A DNA stretch of 64,000 bases from CAWCUU01 sp963798855. GTDB taxonomy: Bacteria > Gemmatimonadota > Gemmatimonadetes > Longimicrobiales > RSA9. Below, piece after piece: positions 32,739 through 40,742 of this stretch. The notes under the pieces are model-generated. The model did not search any database, had not been told where the DNA came from, and saw only the letters and a program-made list of their open reading frames with translations. The stretch lies in NCBI GenBank assembly GCA_963798855.1, contig CAWCUU010000001.1, forward strand, positions 992,001-1,056,000. The letters are read 5' to 3'. Numbering within the stretch: the stretch's first letter is position 1; each line of letters starts with the position of its first letter. The translations under genes were made by a program, and so were the position numbers.

Positions 32739-33347
32739 GTGTTCACGGGGATCATCGAGGACGTGGGCGTCGTCCGTGAGGCGATTGCGCTGAGCACCGG
32801 CCGTCGTCTCACCGTCGAGGCGCCCGCCATCGCGTCGTCGCTGGAGCCGGGAAATTCCGTGGCGGTGGACGGGGTGTGCCAGACGGTCATCGAGGCGGAC
32901 GACTCCGCGCTCGTGGTCGAGGCGATCGGCACGACGCTGTCTCGCACGACGCTGGGGCGGCTGCGCGAGGGAAGCCGCGTGAATCTGGAGAGGGCGCTGG
33001 CACTCGGCGATCGACTCGGCGGCCATCTCGTGCAGGGGCACGTCGATGCGGTCGGGAGCGTGGTGGCGGTGGAGCGCCAGGGCGAGCACGTTCTGCTGAC
33101 GGTGTCACTGCCGGACGTGGTCGCGGAGGTCACGGTGCTGCACGGCTCGATCGCGATCCAGGGCGTGAGCCTGACCGTGAACGCCCTGCCGGCGGCCGGG
33201 GAGGCGCAGGTCGCGCTGATCCCGTTCACGTGGGAGCACACGACGCTGCGCGAGCTGGCGCCGGGTGATGGAGTGAACCTCGAGGGTGACATGCTCGGCC
33301 GCTTCGTCGTCGCGTACCTGAAGCGAAGCCGCGAGTCGGGGGTATAG
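32739..33347 (+). CDS. ribE: Riboflavin synthase alpha chain
   Basis: Dismutates two 6,7-dimethyl-8-ribityllumazines to riboflavin. The 202-residue protein has the two homologous lumazine-binding barrels: MFTGIIEDVGVV and SVAVDGVCQTVIE in the first, GHLVQGHVDAVGSVVAVER and SIAIQGVSLTVNAL in the second, and the C-terminal helix LGRFVVAYLKR used for trimerisation. GTG 32739 follows the ribD stop directly. A 68-base gap containing a perfect 8-bp inverted repeat (33362-33381) separates it from ribBA, the only sizeable gap in the riboflavin operon. Confidence 0.95.
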   Translation: MFTGIIEDVGVVREAIALSTGRRLTVEAPAIASSLEPGNSVAVDGVCQTVIEADDSALVVEAIGTTLSRTTLGRLREGSRVNLERALALGDRLGGHLVQGHVDAVGSVVAVERQGEHVLLTVSLPDVVAEVTVLHGSIAIQGVSLTVNALPAAGEAQVALIPFTWEHTTLRELAPGDGVNLEGDMLGRFVVAYLKRSRESGV

Positions 33348-33361
33348 ACGAGCCGGCGCCG

Positions 33362-33381
33362 TCGCGATCGACGGATCGCGA
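33362..33381 (+). promoter_or_regulatory. Perfect inverted repeat in the ribE-ribBA gap
   Basis: TCGCGATC (33362-33369), loop GACG, GATCGCGA (33374-33381). There is no following T run, so it is not a typical terminator. As DNA it could be an operator; as RNA it forms an eight-pair hairpin about 34 bases before the ribBA ATG and could affect processing or translation. It is the only structured element seen in the riboflavin operon. Confidence 0.45.
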
Positions 33382-33415
33382 TTCGCCAGACCGGAGACAA
33401 GGGGAGAGAGCGCAC

Positions 33416-34741
33416 ATGGGATTCGACCGCGTCGAGGACGCGATCCGCGACATCCGCGAGGGTCGTCTCGTGATCGTGGCCGATGACGAGGACCGGGAGA
33501 ACGAGGGCGATCTCGTCTGTGCCGCGTCGAAGATCACGCCCGCCCTGGTCAACTTCATGGCGAGGCACGGGCGCGGTCTGATCTGCGTCGCGCTCACAGC
33601 CGAACGCGCGGATGCGCTGGAGCTCCCCCTGATGACGGAGGTGAACAAGGAGGGCTTCGGGACCGCGTTCACCGTTTCCGTGGACGGCGCCGCGAAGTAC
33701 GGCATCACGACGGGCATCAGCGCGCGCGACCGCGCGCGCACGATCGAGCTGCTGGTGGCGGAGGACACGAAGGCCTCGGACCTGCGGCGGCCGGGGCACG
33801 TCTTCCCGCTGCGGGCGGTGCCTGGCGGCGTGCTGCGGCGTGTGGGGCAGACCGAGGCCTCGGTGGACCTCGCCCGGCTGGCGGGACTCCCGCCGGTGGG
33901 GGTCATCTGCGAGATCATGAACGAGGACGGCAGCATGGCGCGGCGCCCCGAGCTCGAGCGGTTCGCCGCGGAGCGCGGCCTGCGCTTCGTGACGGTCGCA
34001 GACATCGTCGCGCACCGGCTGCGGACGGAGCGGCTGGTGCGCAGGGTGGCCGAGGCGGTGCTTCCGACGCGGCACGGCGAGTTCCGCGTGATCGCGTACG
34101 AGAACCAGATCGACCGTCGCGAGCACGTGGCGCTGGTGAAGGGGGAGATCTCGGGAAAGCGCAACGTGCTGGTGCGCATGCACTCCGAGTGTATGACCGG
34201 CGACGTCTTCCATTCGCTGCGCTGCGACTGCGGCGAGCAGCTGCACGCCGCGATGCGGCGCATCGACGAGGAGGGCGAGGGCGCGGTGGTGTACCTGCGC
34301 CAGGAGGGGCGGGGGATCGGGCTGGCGAACAAGATCCGGGCGTATGCGCTGCAGGACGAGGGACAGGACACCGTGGAGGCGAACGAGTCGCTCGGCTTCA
34401 AGCCGGACCTGCGCGACTACGGCATCGGCGCCCAGATCCTGCTCGACCTCGGGTTGTCCTCGATCCGCATCCTGACCAACAATCCGCGCAAGGTCGTGGG
34501 CCTGGAGGGCTACGAGCTGAAGATCACGGGCCGCGAGCCGATCCAGATCCGGCCGACCGATCACAACCGTCTCTATCTGGCGACGAAGCGAGAGAAGCTC
34601 GGGCACCTGCTGACCGGACTCGAGCCGGTGCTCCCCGACCACGACGTGCCCCTCGCGCCGGAGCCGGAGCCCTCCAGGAGCGAGGTGGATTCGTCCACAG
34701 CCGAGACCGACCCGTTTCCGGAGACACGGGGTCCGCAGTGA
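33416..34741 (+). CDS. ribBA: Bifunctional DHBP synthase / GTP cyclohydrolase II
   Basis: Supplies both entry substrates of riboflavin synthesis. The N-terminal half (about residues 1-205) is 3,4-dihydroxy-2-butanone-4-phosphate synthase, with VIVADDEDRENEGDLVCAAS near 18-37 and the later block GITTGISARDRARTI. The C-terminal half is GTP cyclohydrolase II: VRMHSECMTGDVF and RCDCGEQL (zinc cysteines), YLRQEGRGIGLANKIRAYAL, and ILTNNPRKVVGLEGYELKI. A 30-residue polar tail follows. The order ribD-ribE-ribBA-ribH is the standard operon. The stop overlaps the ribH GTG start. The 441-residue length is slightly above the usual 400 because of the tail. Confidence 0.96.
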   Translation: MGFDRVEDAIRDIREGRLVIVADDEDRENEGDLVCAASKITPALVNFMARHGRGLICVALTAERADALELPLMTEVNKEGFGTAFTVSVDGAAKYGITTGISARDRARTIELLVAEDTKASDLRRPGHVFPLRAVPGGVLRRVGQTEASVDLARLAGLPPVGVICEIMNEDGSMARRPELERFAAERGLRFVTVADIVAHRLRTERLVRRVAEAVLPTRHGEFRVIAYENQIDRREHVALVKGEISGKRNVLVRMHSECMTGDVFHSLRCDCGEQLHAAMRRIDEEGEGAVVYLRQEGRGIGLANKIRAYALQDEGQDTVEANESLGFKPDLRDYGIGAQILLDLGLSSIRILTNNPRKVVGLEGYELKITGREPIQIRPTDHNRLYLATKREKLGHLLTGLEPVLPDHDVPLAPEPEPSRSEVDSSTAETDPFPETRGPQ

Positions 34742-35205
34742 AGGAGGTGCGCGGTTCACTCAATGGCGCCGGGCTTCGCGCCGGCGTCGTCGTGAGTCGC
34801 TTCAACGAAGGCATCACCGAGGAGCTGTTGAGCGGCGCGCTGGAGGGGCTGCGCGAGAACGGCGTCGCGGAGGAGCGGATCGTAGTGGCTCGTGTGCCCG
34901 GCGCGTGGGAGCTGGCGCTGGCCGCGCGGCGGCTCATCGAAGCGGAGCGGGTCGCTCTCGTCGTCGCGCTCGGCTGCGTGATCCGCGGCGAGACGGCGCA
35001 CTTCGACTTCATTGCAGGTGAGGCGGCCCGGCGGCTCGGCGAGGTCGCGCTCGACACCGGCGTGCCGGTGGCGTTCGGCGTGCTGACGACGGAGACGGAG
35101 GAGCAGGCGTGGGCGCGGGCGGGGGGGCGCGGCTCCAACAAGGGCAGGGAGGCGGCGCTCAGCGCGCTGGAGATGGCGAACCTGCTGCGAAGCACGGGCG
35201 GCTGA
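34738..35205 (+). CDS. ribH: 6,7-Dimethyl-8-ribityllumazine synthase
   Basis: Joins the RibBA and RibD products to form lumazine, usually as an icosahedral or pentameric assembly. The 155-residue protein starts at GTG 34738, overlapping the ribBA stop. Motifs are GVVVSRFNEGITEELLSGAL near residues 16-35, RVPGAWELALAARRL near 55, VALGCVIRGETAHFDFIAGE near 78-97 and PVAFGVLTTETEEQAWARAG near 110-129, followed by SNKGREAALSALEMANLL. The catalytic histidine lies in AHFDF. Its stop overlaps the nusB ATG (TGATG), so the riboflavin operon continues into nusB as in many bacteria. Confidence 0.96.
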   Translation: MKEVRGSLNGAGLRAGVVVSRFNEGITEELLSGALEGLRENGVAEERIVVARVPGAWELALAARRLIEAERVALVVALGCVIRGETAHFDFIAGEAARRLGEVALDTGVPVAFGVLTTETEEQAWARAGGRGSNKGREAALSALEMANLLRSTGG

Positions 35206-35633
35206 TGCATGCTCGCACCCGTGCCCGGGGCTGGACACTGCAGATGCTCTACGCGTGGGAGACGCGGGGTGGGACCGAGCCGCTGGATGGCGTGCGTCGG
35301 GAGTTCCTGCGGGAGCGGCGCGTGGCGGAGGAAAGCCAGGAGTACATCCAACGGTTGGTCGAGATGATCGACGCACACCGCATCGAGATCGACGCCGCCG
35401 TGCAGGGTTCACTGACCAACTGGCGACTGGATCGGCTCGCCCGCATCGATCGCAACGTCCTGCGTATCGCGGCCGCCGAGATGCTCTACTTCGACGACGT
35501 ACCTCCCCGCGTCTCGATCCAGGAAGCGATCCGACTGGTGGAGAAGTACGGCACGGAGGAGAGCCCCCGCTTCGTCAACGGGGTCCTCGACGCGCTGATG
35601 CGACGTCTGGGACGTGTCTCCGACCCACATTAG
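35205..35633 (+). CDS. nusB: Transcription antitermination factor NusB
   Basis: An RNA-binding helical protein that joins NusE, NusA and NusG on boxA of rRNA operons. The 142-residue protein starts RTRARGWTLQMLYAWETRGG, contains the linker RLVEMIDAHRIEIDAAVQGS and the second repeat LTNWRLDRLARIDRNVLRIA, and continues with AAEMLYFDDVPPRVSIQEAI and RLVEKYGTEESPRFVNGVLD. These blocks match the family throughout. The ATG at 35205 overlaps the ribH stop. The ribH-nusB junction is one of the most conserved gene pairs in bacteria and adds confidence to both calls. Confidence 0.95.
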   Translation: MHARTRARGWTLQMLYAWETRGGTEPLDGVRREFLRERRVAEESQEYIQRLVEMIDAHRIEIDAAVQGSLTNWRLDRLARIDRNVLRIAAAEMLYFDDVPPRVSIQEAIRLVEKYGTEESPRFVNGVLDALMRRLGRVSDPH

Positions 35634-35647
35634 CTGTTAAAGCCGCG

Positions 35648-36766
35648 GTGGGACTCCGGCTCCTCGTGCTGAACTGGCAGGACCGCCTCAATCCCCAGGC
35701 GGGCGGCGCCGAGACCCACCTCCACGAGGTGTTCGGCCGGCTCGCCGCGCGGGGTCACGCCGTGACGCTCCTGGTCTCCGGCTGGGCCGGTGCGCCGTCC
35801 CGCGCCCACATCGATGGCATGGAGGTGCATCGGGTCGGAGGGCGGTATACATTCAACATCGTTGCGCCCGGGTACTACCGGCGCGAGCTGAGGGCGGCAG
35901 ACTTCGACCTCGTGGTCGAGGACCTCAACAAGGTGCCGCTGTTCAGTCCGCTTTGGGTGCGGCGGCCGGTGGTCCTGCTGGTGCACCACCTCTTCGGCCG
36001 CGTCGCATTCCAGGAAGCCGGGCTGCCCGTCGCGGCGGCGACGTGGGCGCTGGAGCGGCCGCTCCCCCGGTTCTATCGCGATCTGCCGGTCGAGGCGGTG
36101 TCGCAGAGCACGGCCCGTGATCTGCAGCGCAGGGGGTTCCGGGCGCCCATCGAGGTGATACCGAACGGCGTGGACGTGGAGTTTCTCAGCCCGGGCACGG
36201 AGTCGGCACGCTTTGCGGAGCCGACGCTGCTCTATCTCGGGCGGCTGAAGAAGTACAAGCGGGTGGACCTGATCGTCCGCGCGCTTGCGCGGCTGCGTGC
36301 GGACGGCATGCGCGCGCGCCTCGTGATCGCCGGCCGCGGGGATCGCGCGGACGCTCTCGCGTCGCTGGCCCGCCGGCTCGGGGTGGGCGATAGCGTCGAA
36401 ATGGTCGGCTTCGTCACCGAGCCGGAGAAGGTGAGGCTGCTGCGCGGCGCGTGGGTGCACGTGCTCACATCGCCGAAGGAGGGTTGGGGCATCTCGAACC
36501 TGGAAGCTGCGGCGTGCGGTACGCCGAGCGTCGCCAGCGACTCGCCGGGGCTGCGCGATTCCGTGGTGCACGGCGAGACGGGCTTCCTGGTTCCACACGG
36601 GAATGTGACGGCGCTCGCCGCGCGCATCCGCCACATCCTCGAAGATCCGCACCTCCGCGAGCGGCTGGGCCGCACCGCCCGAGCCTTCGCGGAGCACCAC
36701 ACCTGGGAACGATCTGCGTCGCTCACGGAGCGGCACCTGCGCGCGGTTGCGCGCGCGACCGCCTGA
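35648..36766 (+). CDS. GT4-family glycosyltransferase
   Basis: A 372-residue GT-B glycosyltransferase. The N-terminal Rossmann domain starts LRLLVLNWQDRLNPQAGGAE (acceptor side) and continues with HVVxLL-like HAVTLLVSGWAGAPSRAHID. The C-terminal donor domain has IPNGVDVEFLSPG, LLYLGRLKKYKRVDLIVRAL, VEMVGFVTEPEKVRLLRGAW and the nucleotide-sugar signature SPKEGWGISNLEAAACGTPS. Such enzymes build cell-surface or lipid-linked glycans from NDP-sugars, but the acceptor is unknown. The GTG at 35648 is the first plausible start after nusB; no strong Shine-Dalgarno is evident. It is co-directional with nusB and hpf. Confidence 0.88.
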   Translation: MGLRLLVLNWQDRLNPQAGGAETHLHEVFGRLAARGHAVTLLVSGWAGAPSRAHIDGMEVHRVGGRYTFNIVAPGYYRRELRAADFDLVVEDLNKVPLFSPLWVRRPVVLLVHHLFGRVAFQEAGLPVAAATWALERPLPRFYRDLPVEAVSQSTARDLQRRGFRAPIEVIPNGVDVEFLSPGTESARFAEPTLLYLGRLKKYKRVDLIVRALARLRADGMRARLVIAGRGDRADALASLARRLGVGDSVEMVGFVTEPEKVRLLRGAWVHVLTSPKEGWGISNLEAAACGTPSVASDSPGLRDSVVHGETGFLVPHGNVTALAARIRHILEDPHLRERLGRTARAFAEHHTWERSASLTERHLRAVARATA

Positions 36767-36802
36767 GCGGCAGCCACTCCCACAGCTGAAAGAGGGGGTC
36801 GC

Positions 36803-37189
36803 ATGAACGTCAGCGTCACCGCCCGTCACTGTTCGCTTCCGGATTCCACGCGACGTCGCGTCGAAGACGCCGTCGCGCGACTCACCCGCTTCGATGACCG
36901 CATGACCGCGATCGAGGTGCTGTTCGAGAAGGACAGCGCCTCGATCCTGGCGGAGATCCGCGCGGTCCTGCCCGGGCGGGGGCCTCTGCTCGCGCGGGGC
37001 CGCGCCACGACGTACAGGGTGGCCCTCGACGACGCGGCCTCGAAGCTGGTGCGTCAGGTCAAGCGCGAGCGCGAGCGGCGGCGCCGGCACAGGGTAACGG
37101 GCGCGGCGCCGGGCACCTCGCCGCTCAATGTGGGACTCACCGAGCTCGACCGCGGCGACGGCGCCGGCCCCGGGGCGGCCCACGCGTGA
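36803..37189 (+). CDS. hpf: Ribosome hibernation-promoting factor (short HPF/RaiA family)
   Basis: A 128-residue HPF/RaiA-type protein that blocks the decoding site of idle ribosomes. The beta-alpha-beta-beta-beta-alpha core is visible: VSVTARHCSLPDSTRRRVED near residues 3-22, MTAIEVLFEKDSASILAEIR near 34-53, then DDAASKLVRQVKRERERRRR with the expected basic helix near 75-95. The C-terminal 30 residues are Gly/Pro-rich and do not form the long-HPF dimerisation domain. It starts with ATG after AAAGAGGG and overlaps hprK (GTGA). The hpf-hprK-PTS arrangement matches the nitrogen-PTS neighbourhood seen in many Gram-negatives and suggests control by carbon or nitrogen status. Confidence 0.85.
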   Translation: MNVSVTARHCSLPDSTRRRVEDAVARLTRFDDRMTAIEVLFEKDSASILAEIRAVLPGRGPLLARGRATTYRVALDDAASKLVRQVKRERERRRRHRVTGAAPGTSPLNVGLTELDRGDGAGPGAAHA

Positions 37190-38145
37190 AGACGATCACC
37201 GTGGAAGAGTTGCTGCGCGCGAAGGGAGAGGCGCTGCAGCTCGAAGTGCTTACGGACGGTGCCGGGCTGGGCCGACCGATCGAGGAGCCGAGCATATCCA
37301 GCCCTGGGCTGCTGCTCGCGGGGTACACGGTGCGCCCACCGCACGGGCGGCTGCAGGTGATGGGGGAGACGGAGGTCAGCTTCCTGTGCTCGCTGGAGGA
37401 GCCGGAGCTGCGTCGCATCCTGAACGAGTTCTATTCGCTGTCCTTTCCCGCGGCGGTGGTGACGAAGGCGATGCCGGTTCCTCCGCTCGTCATCGAGCTG
37501 GCGAGCGAGAGCGGAGTGCCGCTGCTGCGGTCCCGACTGAAGACGGGTGACTTCTACCGTCGGCTGCAGCCGTACCTGGAGGAGTGCTTCGCGCCGACCA
37601 CGGTGGTGCATGGCTCGCTCGCCGACGTGTACGGTGTGGGGCTGCTGTTCGTGGGGAAGAGCGGCATCGGCAAGAGCGAATGCGTGCTCGACCTCGTGGA
37701 ACGCGGACATCGGCTCGTGGCCGACGACGTGGTGTACGTGACACGCCGCGGGAATGACGTGCTCATCGGTCGAGGTCACGAGCTGCAGCGCCATCACATG
37801 GAGATCCGCGGCATCGGCATCATCGACATTCCGGCGCTGTTCGGGATCCGCTCGATCCGGCAGCAGAAGCGGATCGAGGTGGTCGTTCAGCTCGAGGAGT
37901 GGAGCGACAAGGCGAGCTACGATCGGACCGGGCTGGAATCGGAGGAGGTCGACTATCTGGGCGTCATGGTGCCCAAGGTGCGACTGCCGCTGAACCCCGG
38001 AAAGAACGTTACGGTGATCTCCGAGGTGGTGGCCATGAACCACCTGCTGAAGTACTCGGGGGTGAACACCGCCGCCCGCTTCGCGGAGAGGCTGCACGAG
38101 GCGATGCGCCCGGTCCGCGACTACCTGGAAGAGGATTATGAGTGA
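37186..38145 (+). CDS. hprK: HPr kinase/phosphorylase
   Basis: Phosphorylates and dephosphorylates HPr on its regulatory serine. The 319-residue protein has the N-terminal DRTGG-like sensory domain (LLRAKGEALQLEVLTDGAGL, ISSPGLLLAGYT). The C-terminal kinase domain has the P-loop VGKSGIGKSECVLDLVERGH near 156-175, LVADDVVYVTRRG, the family signature MEIRGIGIIDIPALFGIRSI near 205-224 and a final VPKVRLPLNPGKNVTVI. GTG 37186 overlaps hpf and the stop overlaps the PTS IIA gene by eight bases. With HPr (Ser46 region intact) encoded downstream, the regulatory loop is complete. Confidence 0.95.
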   Translation: MKTITVEELLRAKGEALQLEVLTDGAGLGRPIEEPSISSPGLLLAGYTVRPPHGRLQVMGETEVSFLCSLEEPELRRILNEFYSLSFPAAVVTKAMPVPPLVIELASESGVPLLRSRLKTGDFYRRLQPYLEECFAPTTVVHGSLADVYGVGLLFVGKSGIGKSECVLDLVERGHRLVADDVVYVTRRGNDVLIGRGHELQRHHMEIRGIGIIDIPALFGIRSIRQQKRIEVVVQLEEWSDKASYDRTGLESEEVDYLGVMVPKVRLPLNPGKNVTVISEVVAMNHLLKYSGVNTAARFAERLHEAMRPVRDYLEEDYE

Positions 38146-38551
38146 GCCGGTGAACGGGCTCGTCGTCGCGCACGGCTCGCTGGCCGAAGGGCTGGTCGAG
38201 GCGGTGCGGCAGATCACCGGTTTGCCGCAGGGTGCGCTGACGCCGCTGAGCAACGCGGGCCGCTCGCCGGAGGAGCTGGCGCGCGCGATCGGGGAGCGGT
38301 TGCGCGGCGGAGCGTGGATCGTGTTCTCCGACCTGCCGGTGGGCAGCTGCACGTTCACGGCGAGGCGGCTCTGCCGCGGACGGCGCGACGTCGCGATCAT
38401 CACGGGCGTGAACCTGCCGATGCTGCTCGATTTCGCGGTGAACCGGGAGCTGCCCCTGGAGGAGCTGGCGGAGCGAATGATCGTGAAGGGGCAGCAGGGG
38501 ATCTGCGGCCCGTCCCGGGACGAGAGGGGCGATGCCCGTCGTGCTGTATAG
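38138..38551 (+). CDS. PTS mannose-class EIIA component
   Basis: A 137-residue phosphocarrier that takes phosphate from HPr. The start GLVVAHGSLAEGLVEAVRQI contains the active histidine (VVAHG, residue 11). The rest follows the EIIA-Man fold with GAWIVFSDLPVGSCTFTARR near 60-80 and VAIITGVNLPMLLDFAVNRE near 86-105. It lies between hprK and the IIB gene, overlapping both (8 bases upstream, 20 downstream), which implies coupled, stoichiometric synthesis. In E. coli IIA and IIB are fused as ManX; here they are separate, as in sorbose- or fructose-type systems of the mannose class. Confidence 0.9.
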   Translation: MSEPVNGLVVAHGSLAEGLVEAVRQITGLPQGALTPLSNAGRSPEELARAIGERLRGGAWIVFSDLPVGSCTFTARRLCRGRRDVAIITGVNLPMLLDFAVNRELPLEELAERMIVKGQQGICGPSRDERGDARRAV

Positions 38552-39020
38552 GGTGGACGAGCGACTCATCCACGGCCAGGTCGTCGTGGGTTGGGGCGCG
38601 GTCCTGAGTCCGGATCGTATCATCGTGGTGGATGATGACCTCGCCGAGTCCGCCTGGGAGCAGGAGCTGTACGTGATGGGGCTGCCCCCGGGCCTGGAGA
38701 CCCGTTTCGAGACGGTCCAGAGTGCGCGCGAACGGCTAGCGGATTGGCGGGAGGCGGCGGAGCGCACGATGATCCTGACCCGCGACATCGCCACAATGCG
38801 GCGGCTGGCGGAGGGTGGCGGGCTGACGTCCGCGGACATCAACCTGGGAGGCATCCATTACGCGCCGGGGCGGCGCGCCATCCTGCCGTATCTGTTCCTG
38901 AGCCCGAGCGAGGCCGGCGAGCTGCGGCGGCTCGCGGGGCACGTGCGCCGGATCGACGCGCGGGACGTTCCCGGCTCGCGGGCCGTGGACCTGGACCACC
39001 TCGCGCCAGAGGACGCGTAG
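38532..39020 (+). CDS. PTS mannose/sorbose-class EIIB component
   Basis: A 162-residue phosphocarrier passing phosphate from IIA to the incoming sugar. The active-site loop is VLYRVDERLIHGQVVVGWG (residues 4-22), with the phospho-histidine in LIHGQ. Further family features are PDRIIVVDDDLAESAWEQEL near 27-46, the ILTRDIATMRRLAEGG segment and INLGGIHYAPGRRAI near 106-120. Mannose-class IIB proteins use histidine rather than cysteine, as seen here. Its ATG lies inside the IIA gene, and it ends three bases before the IIC gene. Confidence 0.92.
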   Translation: MPVVLYRVDERLIHGQVVVGWGAVLSPDRIIVVDDDLAESAWEQELYVMGLPPGLETRFETVQSARERLADWREAAERTMILTRDIATMRRLAEGGGLTSADINLGGIHYAPGRRAILPYLFLSPSEAGELRRLAGHVRRIDARDVPGSRAVDLDHLAPEDA

Positions 39021-39023
39021 CGG

Positions 39024-39695
39024 GTGGAGTGGCTCCTTCTCGCCGCGTGGGGCGGCATCGTCGGCCTCGACGCGACGTCGCTGCTGCAGGTGATGGTCTC
39101 GCGACCGTTCATCGCCGCGAGCGTGACCGGGCTGCTGCTCGGAGACCCGATCGCGGGTGCGACGATCGGCGCGGTGCTGGAGGCGTTCTCGCTGTCGGCG
39201 CTGCCGATCGGCGCCGCTCGCTATCCCGATTCCGGCACGGCGGCGGTGGCCGCGACCGCCGCCTATCTGACGATCGTCGAGGCGGGCATCGCCGCCACAC
39301 CGCTGTTGCTGGCGGTGCTGTTCGCGCTGGCCTGGGAGCGGCTCGGCGGCGCGACCGTGTCCTGGCTGCGCCACGTCAACGAGAGGATCGCGGCCGTCGC
39401 GTCCGAGCAGGAGGAGGTGGATCCCGGCTGGATCGTGAAGCGACATTCGCTCGCGGTGGGGCTCGACCTCGCGCGGAGCGTGGTGGTCACCCTGCTCGGC
39501 TGGGCCGTCGGCACGCTGGTGCTGTATCTCGCCGTTCGGGTCGACGAGCTGGGACGCTTCTCGCTGGAGGCGCTGTCGCTCGGAGCGGCGGGGATGGTCG
39601 GATGTGCGCTCTCGCTGTTCGGCACGCTGCGCGAGCGGCGCGTGCCGTTCCTCGCGGGGCTGATCGTAGGGGCGTTGCTGCTGTGGGCACGATGA
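39024..39695 (+). CDS. PTS mannose-class EIIC membrane component
   Basis: A 223-residue integral membrane protein forming part of the sugar channel. It begins with WLLLAAWGGIVGLDATSLLQ, followed by MVSRPFIAASVTGLLLGDPI, AGATIGAVLEAFSLSALPIG and several more hydrophobic helices to a C-terminal VPFLAGLIVGALLLWAR. The GDP and GAVLE signatures of the IIC-Man family are present. At 223 residues it is shorter than E. coli ManY (266). The start is GTG 39024. It overlaps IID by the ATGA junction. The transported sugar is not predictable; a purely regulatory role is less likely because both membrane subunits are encoded. Confidence 0.87.
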   Translation: MEWLLLAAWGGIVGLDATSLLQVMVSRPFIAASVTGLLLGDPIAGATIGAVLEAFSLSALPIGAARYPDSGTAAVAATAAYLTIVEAGIAATPLLLAVLFALAWERLGGATVSWLRHVNERIAAVASEQEEVDPGWIVKRHSLAVGLDLARSVVVTLLGWAVGTLVLYLAVRVDELGRFSLEALSLGAAGMVGCALSLFGTLRERRVPFLAGLIVGALLLWAR

Positions 39696-40459
39696 CGCGC
39701 GAGGACACCGCGGTTCGCGAGGGCCTGAGCGTGCCGGCCGGCTTGCTGCTGCGCTCGCTGATGATACAGGGCTCGTGGAACTATCGGACATTGATCGGGA
39801 CCGGCTTCGCGTTCGCGCTGCTGCCGGTCCTGCGCGTTCGATTCGCGGGTGACCCGCAGGGGCTGCGTCGAGCGTTGCGCCGGCACGCCGGCCTGTTCAA
39901 CAGCCATCCGTACCTCGCGCCAATGGCGCTGGGGGCGGTGGCCCGCCTCGAGGTGGAGGGCGAGGATCCGGAGGTGATCGAGCGGTTCAAGACCGCGGTA
40001 CGCGGCTCCTTGGGCTCGCTCGGCGACCGGCTGGTGTGGGCCGGGTGGCGGCCGGTTTGCCTGCTGGTGGCGCTGACGCTGTTCGCGGCTGGCGTGCCGT
40101 GGTGGCTGAGCGGCGCGACCTTCCTCGCGACGTACAACGCCGGCCACATCGGGCTGCGCCTGTGGAGCTATCGGATGGGCATCGAGAACGGCGTCCGCGT
40201 CGGGGAGAAGCTGCGGCTCTCGCTGCTGGTGCCGGCGCAGCGGCTGCTCACGACGGTGGGTCCGTTCCTCGTCGGGGCCGCGCTGCCGCTCGCGGCGGCG
40301 GGCGGACTCGTGCACGCGCACCTCGCGCTGCCGTGGGCTTTGGCCGGCGGAGCGATCGCGTTGCTCGGAGCACGGCTGGGACCGGTGCTCCGCTTTCCAC
40401 TGATCGGAATGCTGGTACTGCTCGCCGGGATCGGGGTTCTCATGGGGATCGTCGAATGA
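39692..40459 (+). CDS. PTS mannose-class EIID membrane component
   Basis: A 255-residue subunit that pairs with IIC. Family blocks are LLRSLMIQGSWNYRTLIGTG near residues 17-36, HAGLFNSHPYLAPMALGAVA near 64-83, FKTAVRGSLGSLGDRLVWAG near 97-116, and ATYNAGHIGLRLWSYRMGIE near 145-165. A hydrophobic C-terminal pair of helices follows (PFLVGAALPLAAAGGLV, LIGMLVLLAGIGVLMGI). The NxHPY sequence is characteristic of IID-Man. ATG 39692 overlaps the IIC stop, and the stop overlaps the HPr ATG. The tight overlaps from hprK to ptsI point to a single transcript. Confidence 0.9.
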   Translation: MTREDTAVREGLSVPAGLLLRSLMIQGSWNYRTLIGTGFAFALLPVLRVRFAGDPQGLRRALRRHAGLFNSHPYLAPMALGAVARLEVEGEDPEVIERFKTAVRGSLGSLGDRLVWAGWRPVCLLVALTLFAAGVPWWLSGATFLATYNAGHIGLRLWSYRMGIENGVRVGEKLRLSLLVPAQRLLTTVGPFLVGAALPLAAAGGLVHAHLALPWALAGGAIALLGARLGPVLRFPLIGMLVLLAGIGVLMGIVE

Positions 40460-40740
40460 GCATCGAAGGCGAGGCGCGGATCGCGACAGTCCAGATACGG
40501 AACAAGTACGGGCTGCACGCGCGGCCCGCAGCCGAGTTCGTCAAGCTGGCGGCGCAGTTCAGTGCGGACGTGAGGGTGCGTCGGGAGGAGCTGGAGGTCA
40601 ACGGGAAGAGCATCATGGGAGTGATGATGCTGGCGGCCGAGTGCGGCAGCGAGCTGGAGATCCGCGTGGCGGGCGAGGATGCGGAGGAGGCGCTGAGTCA
40701 GCTGTCCGCGCTCATCGAGAACGGCTTCGGGGAGGAGTGA
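40456..40740 (+). CDS. ptsH: PTS phosphocarrier protein HPr
   Basis: A 94-residue HPr. The catalytic loop is IRNKYGLHARPAAEFVKLAA, with the active histidine at about residue 21 (GLHARP). The regulatory serine lies in GKSIMGVMMLAAECGSELEI, the sequence recognised by HPr kinase. It therefore carries both the energy-coupling and the regulatory phosphorylation sites. It has a short N-terminal extension (SIEGEARIA) compared with E. coli HPr. ATG 40456 overlaps the IID stop, and the gene leads directly into ptsI. Confidence 0.95.
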   Translation: MSIEGEARIATVQIRNKYGLHARPAAEFVKLAAQFSADVRVRREELEVNGKSIMGVMMLAAECGSELEIRVAGEDAEEALSQLSALIENGFGEE

Positions 40741-40742
40741 GC

